Source: Nemertoderma westbladi (Eukaryota > Xenacoelomorpha > Nemertodermatida > Nemertodermatidae). From it: DNA of 62,000 nucleotides. Both the position numbers and the translations under genes were made by a program. Location: contig JAUCBJ010001598.1 in the NCBI GenBank assembly GCA_032718475.1, forward strand, positions 1 to 62,000. The letters are read 5' to 3'. The notes beneath the pieces were generated by a model, which saw only the letters and a program-made list of their open reading frames with translations, was not told the origin of the DNA and made no database searches. Of this stretch, positions 34,901 to 46,587 are shown piece after piece. The first letter of the stretch is position 1. The number at the start of each line of letters is the position of its first letter.

Positions 34901-37900
34901 AGTACACTTTTCTTTAAACTCCTCCAATGGTTCCTCCCTATCTGTATAGATAGATATACTAGTACACTCCTCCAGCGGTTCCTCCCTACCTGTATAATAC
35001 TAGTACACTTTTCTTTGACCTCCTACAGTGGTTCCTCCCTACCTGTATAGATATACTAGTACACTTTTCTTTGAACTCCTCCAGTGGTTCCTCCCTACCG
35101 GTATAGATATACTAGTACACTTTTCTTTGACCTCCTCCAGTGGTTCCTTCCTACCTGTATAGATAGTACACTTTTCTTTCAAGGCCTCCAGTGGTTCCTC
35201 CCTACCTGTATAGATAGATATACTAGTAAACTTTTCTTTGAACTCCTCCAGTGGTTCCTCCCTACCTGTATAGATATACTAGTACACTTTTCTTTGAACT
35301 CCTCCTGTGTAGTTCCTCCCTACCTGTATAGATACTAGTACACTTTTCTTTGAAGGTCTCCAGTGGTTCCTTCCTACCTGTATATATATACTAGTACACT
35401 TTTCTTTGACCTCCTCCAGTGGTTCCTCCCTACCTGTTCTTTGAAGGCCTCCAGTGGTTCCTCCCTACCTGTATAGATATACTAGTACACTTTTCTTTGA
35501 ACTCCTCCAGTGGTTCCTCCCTATCGGTATAGATATACTAGTACACTTTTCTTTGAAGGTCTCCAGTGGTTCCTTCCTACCTGTATAGATATACTAGTAC
35601 ACTTTTCTTTGACCTCCTCCAGTGGTTCCTCCCTACCTGTATAGATATACTAGTACACTTTTATTTGAAGGTCTCCAGTGGTTCCTTCCTACCTGTATAG
35701 ATATACTAGTACACTTTTCTTTGAACTCCTCCAGTGGTTCCTCCCTACCTGTATAGATATACTAGTACACTTTTCTTTGACCTCCTCCAGTGGTTCCTTC
35801 CTACCTGTATAGATAGATATACTAGTACACTTTTCTTTGACCTCCTCCAGTGGTCTCTCCCTACCTGTATAGATAGATATACTAGTACACTTTTCTTTGA
35901 AGGCCTCCAGTGGTTCCTCCCTACCTGTATAGATAGATATACTAGTACACTTTTCTTTGAAGGCCTCCAGTGGTTCCTCAAGATATACTAGTACACGTCT
36001 CTTTGAAGGCCTGCAGTGGTTCCTCCCTACCGTATATATATACTAGTACACTTTTCTTTGAAAGCCTCCGCAGTGGTTCCATCCTACCTGTATATCTAGT
36101 ACACTTTTCTTTAAACTCCTCCAATGGTTCCTCCCTATCTGTATAGATAGATATACTAGTACACTCCTCCAGCGGTTCCTCCCTACCTGTATAGATATAC
36201 TAGTACACTTTTCTTTGAACTCCTCCTGTGTAGTTCCTCCCTACCTGTATAGATACTAGTACACTTTTCTTTGAAGGTCTCCAGTGGTTCCTTCCTACCT
36301 GTATATATATACTAGTACACTTTTCTTTGACCTCCTCCAGTGGTTCCTCCCTACCTGTTCTTTGAAGGCCTCCAGTGGTTCCTCCCTACCTGTATAGATA
36401 TACTAGTACACTTTTCTTTGAACTCCTCCAGTGGTTCCTCCCTATCGGTATAGATATACTAGTACACTTTTCTTTGAAGGTCTCCAGTGGTTCCTTCCTA
36501 CCTGTATAGATATACTAGTACACGTCTCTTTGAAGGCCTGCAGTGGTTCCTCCCTACCGTATATATATACTAGTACACTTTTCTTTGAAAGCCTCCGCAG
36601 TGGTTCCATCCTACCTGTATATCTAGTACACTTTTCTTTAAACTCCTCCAATGGTTCCTCCCTATCTGTATAGATAGATATACTAGTACACTCCTCCAGC
36701 GGTTCCTCCCTACCTGTATAATACTAGTACACTTTTCTTTGACCTCCTACAGTGGTTCCTCCCTACCTGTATAGATATACTAGTACACTTTTCTTTGAAC
36801 TCCTCCAGTGGTTCCTCCCTACCGGTATAGATATACTAGTACACTTTTCTTTGACCTCCTCCAGTGGTTCCTTCCTACCTGTATAGATAGTACACTTTTC
36901 TTTCAAGGCCTCCAGTGGTTCCTCCCTACCTGTATAGATAGATATACTAGTACACTTTTCTTTGACCTCCTCCAGTGGTCTCTCCCTACCTGTATAGATA
37001 GATATACTAGTAAACTTTTCTTTGAACTCCTCCAGTGGTTCCTCCCTACCTGTATAGATATACTAGTACACTTTTCTTTGAACTCCTCCTGTGTAGTTCC
37101 TCCCTACCTGTATAGATACTAGTACACTTTTCTTTGAAGGTCTCCAGTGGTTCCTTCCTACCTGTATATATATACTAGTACACTTTTCTTTGACCTCCTC
37201 CAGTGGTTCCTCCCTACCTGTTCTTTGAAGGCCTCCAGTGGTTCCTCCCTACCTGTATAGATATACTAGTACACTTTTCTTTGAACTCCTCCAGTGGTTC
37301 CTCCCTATCGGTATAGATATACTAGTACACTTTTCTTTGAAGGTCTCCAGTGGTTCCTTCCTACCTGTATAGATATACTAGTACACTTTTCTTTGAACTC
37401 CTCCAGTGGTTCCTCCCTACCTGTATAGATATACTAGTACACTTTTATTTGAAGGTCTCCAGTGGTTCCTTCCTACTTGTATAGATATACTAGTACACTT
37501 TTCTTTGAACTCCTCCAGTGGTTCCTCCCTACCTGTATAGATATACTAGTACACTTTTATTTGAAGGTCTCCAGTGGTTCCTCCCTACCTGTATAGATAT
37601 ACTAGTACACTTTTCTTTGAAGGTCTCCAGTGGTTCCTTCATACCTGTATAGATATACTAGTACACTTTTCTTTGACCTCCTCCAGTGGTTCCTCCCTAC
37701 CGGTATAGATATACTAGTACACTTTTCTTTGAACTCTTCCAGTGGTTCCTCCCTAACTGTATAGATACTAGTACACTTTTCTTTGACCTCCTCCAGTGGT
37801 CTCTCCCTACCTGTATAGATAGATATACTAGTAAACTTTTCTTTGAAGACCTCCAGTGGTTCCTTCCTACCTGTATAGATGATATACTAGTACACTTTTC

Positions 37901-38135
37901 TTTGACCTCCTCCAGTGGTTCCTCAAGATATACTAGTACACTTTTCTTTGAACTCCTCAAGTGATTCCTCCCTACCTGGATAGATACTACTGTTACTGTA
38001 GTACACTTTTCTTTGAATACTCCCCCAGTGGTTCCTCCCTACCTGTATAGATACTACATGTAGTACACTTTTCTTTGAAGGACTCCAGTGGTTCCTCCCT
38101 ACCTGTATAATACTAGTACACTTTTCTTGGAAGAC
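25993..38135. repeat. 56-bp satellite, right block (about 12 kb)
   Basis: Continuation of the same 56-bp satellite in the same orientation as the left block. Monomer variants include TATAGATAGATATAC (+4) and internally shortened units. The most degraded monomers lie at the right edge (37940-38135), and isolated ones occur at about 38570-38670 beyond other sequence. Open frames on both strands are repeat translations. Most of this block is organised in the 1,257-bp higher-order repeat listed separately. Confidence 0.96.
27125..37500. repeat. 1,257-bp higher-order satellite repeat, about 8 copies
   Basis: The variant marker CCTCAAGATATACTAGTACA occurs at 27181, 28438, 29695, 30952, 32209, 33522, 34779 and 35976. 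Spacings are 1257, 1257, 1257, 1257, 1313, 1257 and 1197. The 1313 interval equals one extra 56-bp monomer; the 1197 interval lacks one 60-bp variant monomer. After 35976 a shortened, rearranged copy follows (marker-like site about 527 bases on). Each unit holds about 22 distinguishable monomers, and copies are nearly identical across the unit while monomers within a unit differ. Confidence 0.95.
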
Positions 38136-38139
38136 CTCT

Positions 38140-38575
38140 GTAACAGGCTGAGATAACTCCCCACCAAATATGATTCCCCAGTCTTCTCAGCCTAGGCTGA
38201 GAACACTCCCCAGTTGTCTCCCTATATTTCTCAATTAACGGAAAGAAGCAGGTTACATATTGGCGGGCTTTTCTAACCAAAACAATAAACGATAACTCAA
38301 TAACATAGGTTACAGTTTTATTTTTGCTATATACGAAAATAACACAGGTACGGATATGAATAATAACTCAATTAGGGGAGTCATCTCAGCCTAAGGGGAG
38401 TCATCTCAGCCTAAGGGGAGTCATCTCAGCCTAAGCTAAGGTAGTGTTCTCAGCCTAGGCTGAGATAATTGGGGAGTGTTCTCAGCTTAGGCTGAGATAA
38501 CTGGGGAGTGTTCTCAGCCTAGGCTGAGATGACTGGGTAGTCATTTCAAGAGGGAGTTTTCTCAGCCTTGTACAC
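38140..38575. repeat. Palindromic and 20-bp tandem repeats (TCTCAGCCTAGGCTGAGA)
   Basis: The perfect 18-base palindrome TCTCAGCCTAGGCTGAGA is at 38185-38202, 38448-38465 and 38512-38529, with a one-mismatch copy at 38480-38497. A 20-bp unit GGGGAGTCATCTCAGCCTAA is repeated three times at 38375-38434. A fragment related to 10470-10560 lies at 38225-38330 between them. This suggests a compound element abutting the satellite. Confidence 0.85.
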
Positions 38576-39227
38576 CTCCAGTGGCTCCTCCCTATACCTG
38601 TATAGATATACTACAATGTAGTACACTTTTCTTTGAAGGCCCCCCCCCCCCAGAAGTGGTTCCCCCATGCCTGGTAACTGGTTGAATTTCCTCCCAGCTC
38701 AAAGTATTGAAATTGCGGGTTGTGCCTTAATCTTCCTTCATTGTCTTGCCGAAGGAAACGCAGTGATAACAATGCCAAAATGTATACATTAATAAAATTA
38801 TATGATATTAAAGTGAAACTGGGCTACAATGGCATTTATATCTCTAGCTGTACACAAGCTTGGCAGCATTTGATAGATATTGGTAAGATGACTAGGCCAG
38901 TGGATACAAAACTATCTGGTTGACTAATGGGTGTGTGGGTTGGGTGTTAGTGGAAGTTGATTATTCAGAGGCCATTCCTAAATCCTGAACTGTCATTGGC
39001 TGATTGGTTAATTATTGTTATCTTTGTCGTAGGTTTCTTATTTTTATACCGGTACCGGTATAATCTGTCTGTCTAGTCCAGTCCAGGAGCTGAGTCCAGT
39101 AATCTTAACTGAACGTACTTCAGTCTGTCAGTACTTGGTGGAATACGGCATTGAACATAGGCCTGTAGGCAAATGGCAGAATGGCAAAGCACATACAGAC
39201 ATCTGGACATAGTCAGATAGTTTACCT

Positions 39228-40010
39228 TACCGGATGACTAGGCACCACCTAACTCCAGATGACTTTTCTGAATCTGGACTACTTAACTTAGATAGTCGAG
39301 TTAAGCAGCTACGCCTTAACCATGTGCATAAAGTGTATAATGGTAAATGTCCCAATTACCTAAAACAAAAATTAAACAGAGTACGCGATACACACTGTTG
39401 CAATACCGGCAACCGGTACCAGATCTAGTGCTTCAAACTTCTACCTCCCGAATTGTAAATCCTTTGAATCTGATACTTTCTTTTTTAACGGCATTAAAAA
39501 ATTGGAACGCTCTGCCTAATGAAATTAAAAACCTAAATAATCAACACTCTTTTAAATATGCAGTTAAATATCACCTCCGTCAGTCCGTGTGCCGTGTGCA
39601 ATGTAAAATAGGTACAATAGTCATACAGTAAGTTATTAGTTTATTAATTATTTACTATTTATACTGTAATTACGTTTTATAATAAATTGTTCTGTACATT
39701 ACATCTTTATCGTTGAGTCGGACATTGTCACGTTCTCGACAGGCTAAAGTTGTACATGTACATAGGCCCTAGTGTAATTACTGAATTACGTTTTATATTG
39801 GTTTTAGGTTAGCGTAGTGTAATATTGTAGGCCTATTTGTAACCAAGTAACATAAAGGACCCCCTTGAAAATAAGCTGCAAAGCTTTAGGGGTACCTAAT
39901 CCTATATGTTATGTTGGACAATACCTTTATACCGGTACATTGTTAGGTGTATTCAGGTATTTGTTATTGTTTTTACATAATGTATAAATAAATCTATCTA
40001 TCTATCTATT
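39228..40010 (+). mobile_element. 3' end of a LINE (CR1/L2-like) retrotransposon
   Basis: Frames reading SRVKQLRLNHVHKVYNGKCP, then after a frame change near 39350-39420 LKNWNALPNEIKNLNNQHSF, match the C-terminal tail typical of CR1/L2-group reverse transcriptases (the W-N-LP-E motif). A non-coding tail follows, ending in a (TCTA)n microsatellite at about 39990-40008, a common LINE 3' terminus. Only the extreme 3' part remains. Confidence 0.7.
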
Positions 40011-40299
40011 ATTCCATATCCAGATATCTCAGGATCTGTATTCATTATTATCACACTCCCCTTGCTGCCTTGCAGCATAAAAATGCACTGCGCGTCAGAC
40101 CCGACCCATTAGATTAGATAGATACTATTGTAATGAATAAATATTCGGAAGGAATTCGGGAATAAATCCCATTGCAGCGTATATGTAGGCTGATAGGCCT
40201 ATAATGATAATTAAGTAGGCCTTTCCAGAGGTTGCGTATATCTCTCCTTAATACTAAGGTCTTCCTCTATCAATTCAGTCATCGTATATCTGTATATGT

Positions 40300-40700
40300 G
40301 GGAGTTCAGAGTTTATCGACAATAATGACAGGCTAGCGACTCTCGCTGCCAATATAAGCCCCTCAACCACCAACCGGCCCCCGGACGCGGACAGCCTGAG
40401 ATCCTCAGCGCCGGTGTACTGTCGTCGCTGTGCAGCTGTGTCTCTCGCCAACGTAGTAGCTACAGAGCTAAGCTATACAACGATTACAATAACCAGCGCG
40501 AGTCACTCCACTGTCTGACTGTCCGGATACTGCCATAGTGCTGCAGTTGTAGGCCTCCTAGTGCCTAGAGCTGTAGAGTCAGAGACAGAGAGAGTAGGGA
40601 CTCTACAGCAGAAACCGCATTGTATGCATTGTCAGATTGTACCGGTAGGCCTACCTACTGACCTATCTTCTCTATATCTTCAGGTGGTACGGGCAGGCAG
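40300..40700 (+). promoter_or_regulatory. GC-richer block, candidate beta-catenin promoter / 5' UTR
   Basis: A clearly GC-richer stretch than its surroundings (for example CCGGCCCCCGGACGCGGACA near 40373) with several CpGs, about 0.45 kb upstream of the putative first coding exon of the beta-catenin gene. No TATA box or ORF. The role is inferred only from composition and position. Confidence 0.3.
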
Positions 40701-41129
40701 TGCAGCAGGGTGGCATTGACATGATGGCATGTCATGTATGGGTATGCTGTGCAAGTCAGAAAGTACCGGTCAGCCGGTGGCTGGTAATTGGATTGGAGCA
40801 TGTTTGCTAAGCTTTTAGGTATTTTAGGTAGCCTACTGGTCTGCTGGTAGGTTGTAGCTGTAGGCTTGTAGCGTAGGCTGGTAGGTCTATTGTAGGTTAT
40901 CTATCAGGTTGTTACCCATACGGCCATACAGCAGTCAGGCAGTTGAAAATTGTGTGAACTACTTAAACTGAACTACTGAACTATATTCATGTTGCTGGTG
41001 AATTAGATATATTCGCAACTCATACGGTGTCTATAATTGGTTGACTCGTTGCAGCGTTGATTCAATTCCATCTCCACCTGGGGGTCAATTGGAGCAAACA
41101 ATATCGTTCTTCACATACCGGTAGTTAAC

Positions 41130-41145
41130 ATGTATGCCCAAAGAA
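41130..41145 (+). CDS. CTNNB1: Beta-catenin, candidate coding exon 1 (16 bases)
   Basis: ATGTATGCCCAAAGAA followed by a consensus donor GTAAGT at 41146. It encodes MYAQR plus one base that joins CT of the next exon (Thr codon). Vertebrate CTNNB1, as I recall it, also starts with a tiny coding exon (MATQ plus one base) split at the same phase before CTG. With this exon the phosphodegron residues number D33/S34/S38/T42/S46, one more than in the human protein. Other micro-exons cannot be excluded. Confidence 0.45.
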
Positions 41146-44098
41146 GTAAGTTCAGAAGTTAGATTGTTAATTCTGTAACTAGAAAGCCAGAAAGCTGGCT
41201 ATAAGAAGACCGTCTATAAGACAACAAAACCGAAAACTAAATGATAATCTAATCCCCAATCAAATATCAATCGCAATCAATGTATAAACCTCTCCCTCCC
41301 TCCATGCAGCTGTGCAGCCTTGGAGAAAGCAGAATTAATACCATGACCTGAGCAGTTCACAACAGACAACCCACCCCAACCATTGGACTTACTGAGACAC
41401 ACTCAACACTCCAACCAGCTTGCTACCTGTCTTCCCAGCTAGCTAGAGTTAAATAATTATACAACGTTGCTATGATACAGAGAAATTCCTTCCCTATTCG
41501 CTACCATAGGCAAAGTTCAGGCTGCGTGAGGGAATATTACATATTTATACAGATACACTATTTTATTTTAATCAATAAATAATCATACATCTTTATATTA
41601 AACACTCGAATATAATAAAAACTTTGTGAGAATGGGACACGGCGAATTGACCTGTGCTATTTTTATACAGCAAGAGCTTAATTTTACCCGCTTAAATAAT
41701 TAATAACCCAAATAATCGATACATTTCTTTATATAGTTGGCCACGAAGTAGAGCACTTCTTACCCTTCCAAGCCAATATCAATGTGCACAAACAAACACA
41801 CAGACGTTTTTTTTTTGACAGCAAGAAGCCCTGACGGTCTTCTAATTAATTGAGGGATTCTTAGGTGTTAGGACTATTGAGGGACGTTGCGATACCCTAC
41901 AGCCCTAGCAATACATGCAATACAAATCTAGCTTGCCGAAATATTAGGTTCCGGTACGGTAGGCCTACGCTTTAAGTTATATACCGGTAGGTCCTATAGT
42001 TTGTGGTTTATAAATGTAACTTGTATGAAATTCAAAATCTTTATGTTTACTTTTCAGTGCAGCAGTGAGTTAACATACATTTATAATGGGCCCTATAATA
42101 AACGTATTACCGGTATATAGCAATTTGATAGGATGGTTAAAATTACAAAATGATCTACCAGTAGGATCGTATTGGCCACTGCGATTTCGCGATGTCGCGA
42201 AACTATCCACCTACATTCCACATACGAGCTAACAAGCGTTACCTTCATCTTCAGATCGTGGGACCTGGGCTCCTTTACTAAGTTACATAGATTAGGCTAT
42301 ACAGTTATAGGCCTATATACTGATATATGATTTCGTTTTTTGCCTATGGCCACATCATAGTGTCATACACCTACTATAAAGAAAGACACCTAATACAGCC
42401 TAATATATATAGTATACTTTATTTACACGTTCGTGGGGCCTTCGCGCATCACGATGCTCAGTTATGAGATACAAATTAAAATTGAGGTATATTCGGATTT
42501 TCCACATTTAACAATTTTCGTAACAATTTATTTTATCAGTAATAAATTCACATTAAATATTTTATGGTACCCATTCCCCATTTGATGAGTGGCACTTATA
42601 TTTTATTTATTTTATTTTTATTTAAAACACTCAGTTTAATTTTAAAGAATAAAATATAAACAGGGGGAACACCACCTAGGTACAAATACCTAATTAGAAG
42701 TTATAATTAGATATATAAAATTACACTTACAGGTGGATAAAATACACATTTAAGTAGAAGGGCAAAGGCAACAGATAGAGGGATAAACGCTAAAATACAA
42801 ACAACAACAATAAAACTACAAGAATGACCAACGAAATAAAACCAAGTAAACAGAGATTATATCATCAAGTAAAAAAAACATAATTTGTTTCGAAAGCCAT
42901 TGATCCTTTTTATAAAAATGACAAAAATATTAAAAACTATTTGGTAGATTAAATATAAATAAAAACAAATAAAAAATATATGTGGTTAATTTAAAAATCT
43001 GTTAAAATGACAATATGGCAATAGATCAACATCTTTCAATTTATCAGTAAAAATATTTACATTTGCAGAATTGACAATTTCTTCGGGTAAGGAATTCCAA
43101 ATATCTACAGTTCTGTTTGAAAAAGAGTTTTTTACAATTTGTAGACGGCAAAACGATTTGAAAAGCTTACGGTTATGGCCTCTATTTCTAATATTGGTAC
43201 TTAAAGTGAAAAAGTCATTAAAATTTAGATCAACATCATTATGAAAAATACTATACACCATTTTTAAATCATAAATATGCCTACGTACTTTACTTCTAGA
43301 GGTTGTAGCTTAAGAAAATTAATTCTCTCCATGTAACTACGGCTGCCGAGGTTACAGCGCTTAAAAAGACGCCGGGTGAAGTAACGCTGAACCCGTTCGA
43401 TTAAATCAATACTACCTAACGTAAATGGAGAGCAAACGGCAGTACAATATTCTAGTAATGGTCTGGCAACATATTTGCTTACATTAGTAGCTTTCCGCAC
43501 TCATACTGTACCTATGTTATTATCACTACGTCATATTGACAAAAGCTACAAAATCGAGTAGGCCTATAAAGCTGTTATATAATTGTTTGTTAATAATGTG
43601 TTTTTTGTGAGTAATAATTAAGTTCCTTGCCTTTTTTTGTTTCTAGTCTACGTATGTATATCCTTCACATTTTAAATAATTGCACTGCAAACTTGATATT
43701 ATAAATAATTACCGGTGTAGCAGAGAATTTCCACCTGAGATTTGGGGATTGATAATTCCGTTGTATTATTATAGTAGACAGATACTAAACCAAACCAAAG
43801 TCGCAACAATTCTACTTACCGTACTTATAAGAGGACGGGGTTCGTGATTAGTAGTTATTATTAAAAAGTGCCCCCACTCGGCTATATAGAGTGCACCCTC
43901 GGTTGCTACTGGGTTGCGATTATTAGCATGTTATAGTATATACTGTTCTTTACTGTGTAGCTGAGTGAACCGACTTTGTATCTGGGTCACACAAATTTAA
44001 ATGGTCTTATAGGCCATGGCGGCTCTACCCATGTCGGGATATATATTTAATTAAATATTATTGCACATCATAACACATCATTAAATATTATTTTCTAG
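41146..44098 (+). other. Beta-catenin intron 1 (candidate), with repeats
   Basis: AT-rich. It holds a partial dispersed repeat (42424-42490, GGGGCCTTCGCGCATCACGA, same family as 6465-6600), the minus-strand LINE fragment at 42986-43500, and several TAGGCCTA and ACCGGT palindromes. Nothing else was recognised. Confidence 0.5.
42986..43500 (-). mobile_element. LINE (CR1/L2-like) reverse transcriptase C-terminal fragment
   Basis: Minus-strand frame reading VARPLLEYCTAVCSPFTLGS, then IDLIERVQRYFTRRLFKRCN, typical of the conserved RPLLEY-VW-P / DLIE-VQRRFT region. A one-base shift near 43265 separates it from DLKMVYSIFHNDVDLNFNDF and TVDIWNSLPEEIVNSANVN (the W-SLPEE-V-A motif) up to the stop at 42986. 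Truncated at the 5' side. It is on the opposite strand to the LINE tail at 39228-40010 and diverged from it. Confidence 0.8.
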
Positions 44099-44335
44099 CT
44101 GGATATGTTGACCTCAACCAAATCCCGCAATCCGACCCCAAGGCGAGCACCATGCAGTGGCAGCAGAGTTACCATGGCGACAGCGGGGTCCAGTCTGGGT
44201 CTACGACCCACGCCCATTCGATGAGCAGTAGGGACAGGCGTGACTCTGAGATGGACGATGAATTGGATCCAGCCAAGCTCTTGTATGATTGGGAGACAAA
44301 CTACGGACACGGGTACACACCCCAGCAGGTCGATG
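44099..44335 (+). CDS. CTNNB1: Beta-catenin, coding exon 2 (phosphodegron exon)
   Basis: Beta-catenin links cadherins to alpha-catenin and is the transcriptional effector of canonical Wnt signalling. This exon follows the acceptor TTATTTTCTAG and enters with two bases completing a codon. It reads GYVDLNQIPQSDPKASTMQW, then HGDSGVQSGSTTHAHSMSS: the DSGxxS degron with the CK1/GSK3 sites and the beta-TrCP binding motif is intact. It ends AKLLYDWETNYGHGYTPQQV plus D and one base before GTAAGT at 44336. An upstream frame can be read but has no Met in the expected place, so the start lies in another exon. The end of this exon together with its donor is repeated in tandem immediately downstream. Confidence 0.9.
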
Positions 44336-44820
44336 GTAAGTAAATACAAACTACGGACACGGGTACATACCCCAGCAGGTCGACGGTAAGTAAATACAAA
44401 CTACGGACACGGGTACACACCCCAGCAGGTCGACGGTAAGTAAATACAAACTACGGACACGGGTACACACCCCAGCAGGTCGATGGTAAGTAAATACAAA
44501 CTACGGACACGGGTACACGGGTACACACCCCAGCAGGTCGACGGTAAGTAAATACAAACTACGGACACGGGTACACACCCCAGCAGGTCGACGGTAAGTA
44601 AATACAAACTACGGACACGGGTACACGGGTACACACCCCAGCAGGTCGACGGTAAGTAAATACAAACTACGGACACGGGTACACACCCCAGCAGGTCGAT
44701 GGTAAGTAAATACAAACTACGGACACGGGTACACGCTACACGGGTACACGGGTACACACCCCAGCAGGTCGATGGTAAGTAAATACAAACTACGGACACG
44801 GGTACACACCCCAGCAGTAC
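44336..44820 (+). repeat. Tandem array of the exon 2 end plus its 5' splice site (nine donors)
   Basis: The unit is about 50 bases: GTAAGTAAATACAAACTACG, GACACGGGTACACACCCCAG, CAGGTCGAYG. It carries the last ~36 bases of beta-catenin exon 2 and a full GTAAGT donor. GTAAG starts at 44336 (authentic), 44386, 44436, 44486, 44544, 44594, 44652, 44702 and 44775. The 58- and 73-base spacings come from extra copies of an 8-base GGGTACAC or GGTACACG motif. A last incomplete copy ends at about 44815. Reading past the first donor gives GGT AAG TAA, an immediate stop. Confidence 0.95.
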
Positions 44821-46333
44821 TAAGTACACGGCACGAGACGGGGGATACACAAACCACGTTCTGTCTGTGCTAGTGTTATATTATGTAATAACGAGAGAGT
44901 GATACTGCCCCGTAGTTAATAATGGTAACTGACATAGGCCTACACCTTCAGTCTTCAGTTGTTCACCATGTCAATGATAATGAATATTGAATAATAGTCT
45001 AAAAATGGGTTAATAGTGTACGATCAGTCTTATGCATGAATTGTGAAATTATTGATAATGTTTTAACTTGTAAATAAAAATTCTGACTCACAGAAAACAA
45101 CTCTATGTGCAGGGTTTTTTTTTTCAAAATGTCCGCTGTGAGAAGTTTCTTAAACGGCGAGGAAAAATTTAGAAAATCTCTAATTTATTTAGGAACCAAA
45201 ATAATTTGCCCAATGACGAATTTGAAAGATTAATTTTGAAACGTAGGCCATGCATTACTTCCTGTATTGCTTTGTTTTCTACTTTATTCAACCATACGGC
45301 ATTGTACTGGTAAGTCGTATGTCGTACAGTATATGTCATAAGTCAAAATAAATTATGGAACACATTGGTTTCATTGGGAGTGCTCCCTGTTCCATCATTT
45401 GACATACGACTCATGAGTTATATCCGGCAAGAGGCCTGTGATTGGTTACTTTGGGTACCAGCAAGCCAGAAAATATTGTACATCAATTTATGGTGTTCCA
45501 TTAACTCTTAGGCGCATCTTATATTTTTTAAGAAAAGACTTATGACTTATCAGTGGATCACCGGAGATATATGCCTACTTTTGATTTTAACATCGACGGA
45601 CTCAGACAAAATCTGAAAGCGATTTTATGACATACGACTCATGAGTTACCAGTGGGGCGCGGGCCTACGTTATCTTATATATCATCCGAAATATTAAACT
45701 AATAGAGACCTACTACTCTATGTAATGCAGCTTTGGTAAATTAATGCCATTTTTATTGGGAAGGAATATTCCACATAATTGGGGTGTTGGGACAGTAAAA
45801 TAAGTATAAAATTTATATGACTATAAATTATGGGAATGTCAGTGAAACACTCGTAGACTGTAACACAGTCGATGTCGATCTACTTAGAAATAAACAATAC
45901 CACGAGAAATGAGTGAGTTTATTCGATATTATAGAATTTGGTACAAATGAAGCTGATGGAGATGAATCAGATTTAGAGGATCAATTATTCGATTCTGGTG
46001 AATAAACAAGGAACAAACAACATTAATAATAAATTAAAATGGTTAATCTTAAATTTTGATTTACAGGTGTTTTTATTTCAAACGCTGTAGTAAAGTTTAT
46101 ATTTTTCAATTCGTTGTTTGCAATATTTACGTTTATAAATATTTCTAAACAAGTTTAAAAATTTTATAAATCACTATTTTTATTTATAAATTTCACTAAC
46201 ATATTTAGAAAAAAAAAACTCTGATATGTCGGTTTATGGTCGTTTTGTCATTATCGCGTTACGATTTGTATACGGATTTTTTATGTACCTGAATTAAGTG
46301 CAGTAGATTTCAATATATTTTATTTGTTTATAG
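44821..46333 (+). other. Beta-catenin intron 2 remainder, with inverted repeats
   Basis: AT-rich. Near 45300-45660 there are several copies, in both orientations, of a CATACGACTCATGAGTTA-like motif, including an inverted pair around 45326-45420 (TATGTCA...GGAACA against TGTTCCATCATTTGACATA). This suggests one or more small fold-back elements. A short acidic frame around 45930-46005 (NEADGDESDLEDQLFDSGE) resembles the N-terminus of some DNA-transposon proteins but is too short to assign. Confidence 0.5.
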
Positions 46334-46587
46334 AAATGAGTCACCAGTTGAACGAGACTCGATCGCAACGCGTCCGTGCGGCGATGTTCCCCGAGACTAT
46401 GGGCGAGGTAACGGGGATCCCGTCTACTCAGTTTGACCCGGCTCATCCCACCGCCGTACAACGCCTCAGCGAGCCCTCACAGATGCTCAAACACGCCGTC
46501 ATTAACCTGATTAACTACCAGGACGACGCAGATCTCGCTACCCGCTGCATACCGGAGCTCACTAGACTGCTCAATGATGAGGACCAG
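46334..46587 (+). CDS. CTNNB1: Beta-catenin, coding exon 3
   Basis: 254 bases. With the single base left from exon 2 it begins [21 protein letters not shown] and continues [57 protein letters not shown]. This is the linker and first armadillo repeat of beta-catenin, including the [10 protein letters not shown] helix involved in alpha-catenin binding. The acceptor is TTTGTTTATAG. The donor at 46588 is GTTGGT (weak, T at +3), phase 0. The junction DEDQ|VVV is where CTNNB1 is also interrupted, as I recall it. The open frame past the donor is intronic. Confidence 0.94.

Noticed and set aside
22261-37964. Frames on both strands reading PPYLYRYTSTLFF or KKSVLVYLSIQVGRNHW
   Set aside because: Translations of the 56-bp satellite, with lengths set by monomer length variants.
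44401-44850. 149-codon minus-strand frame rich in LLGCVPVSVVCIYLPST
   Set aside because: Antisense reading of the exon 2/donor minisatellite.
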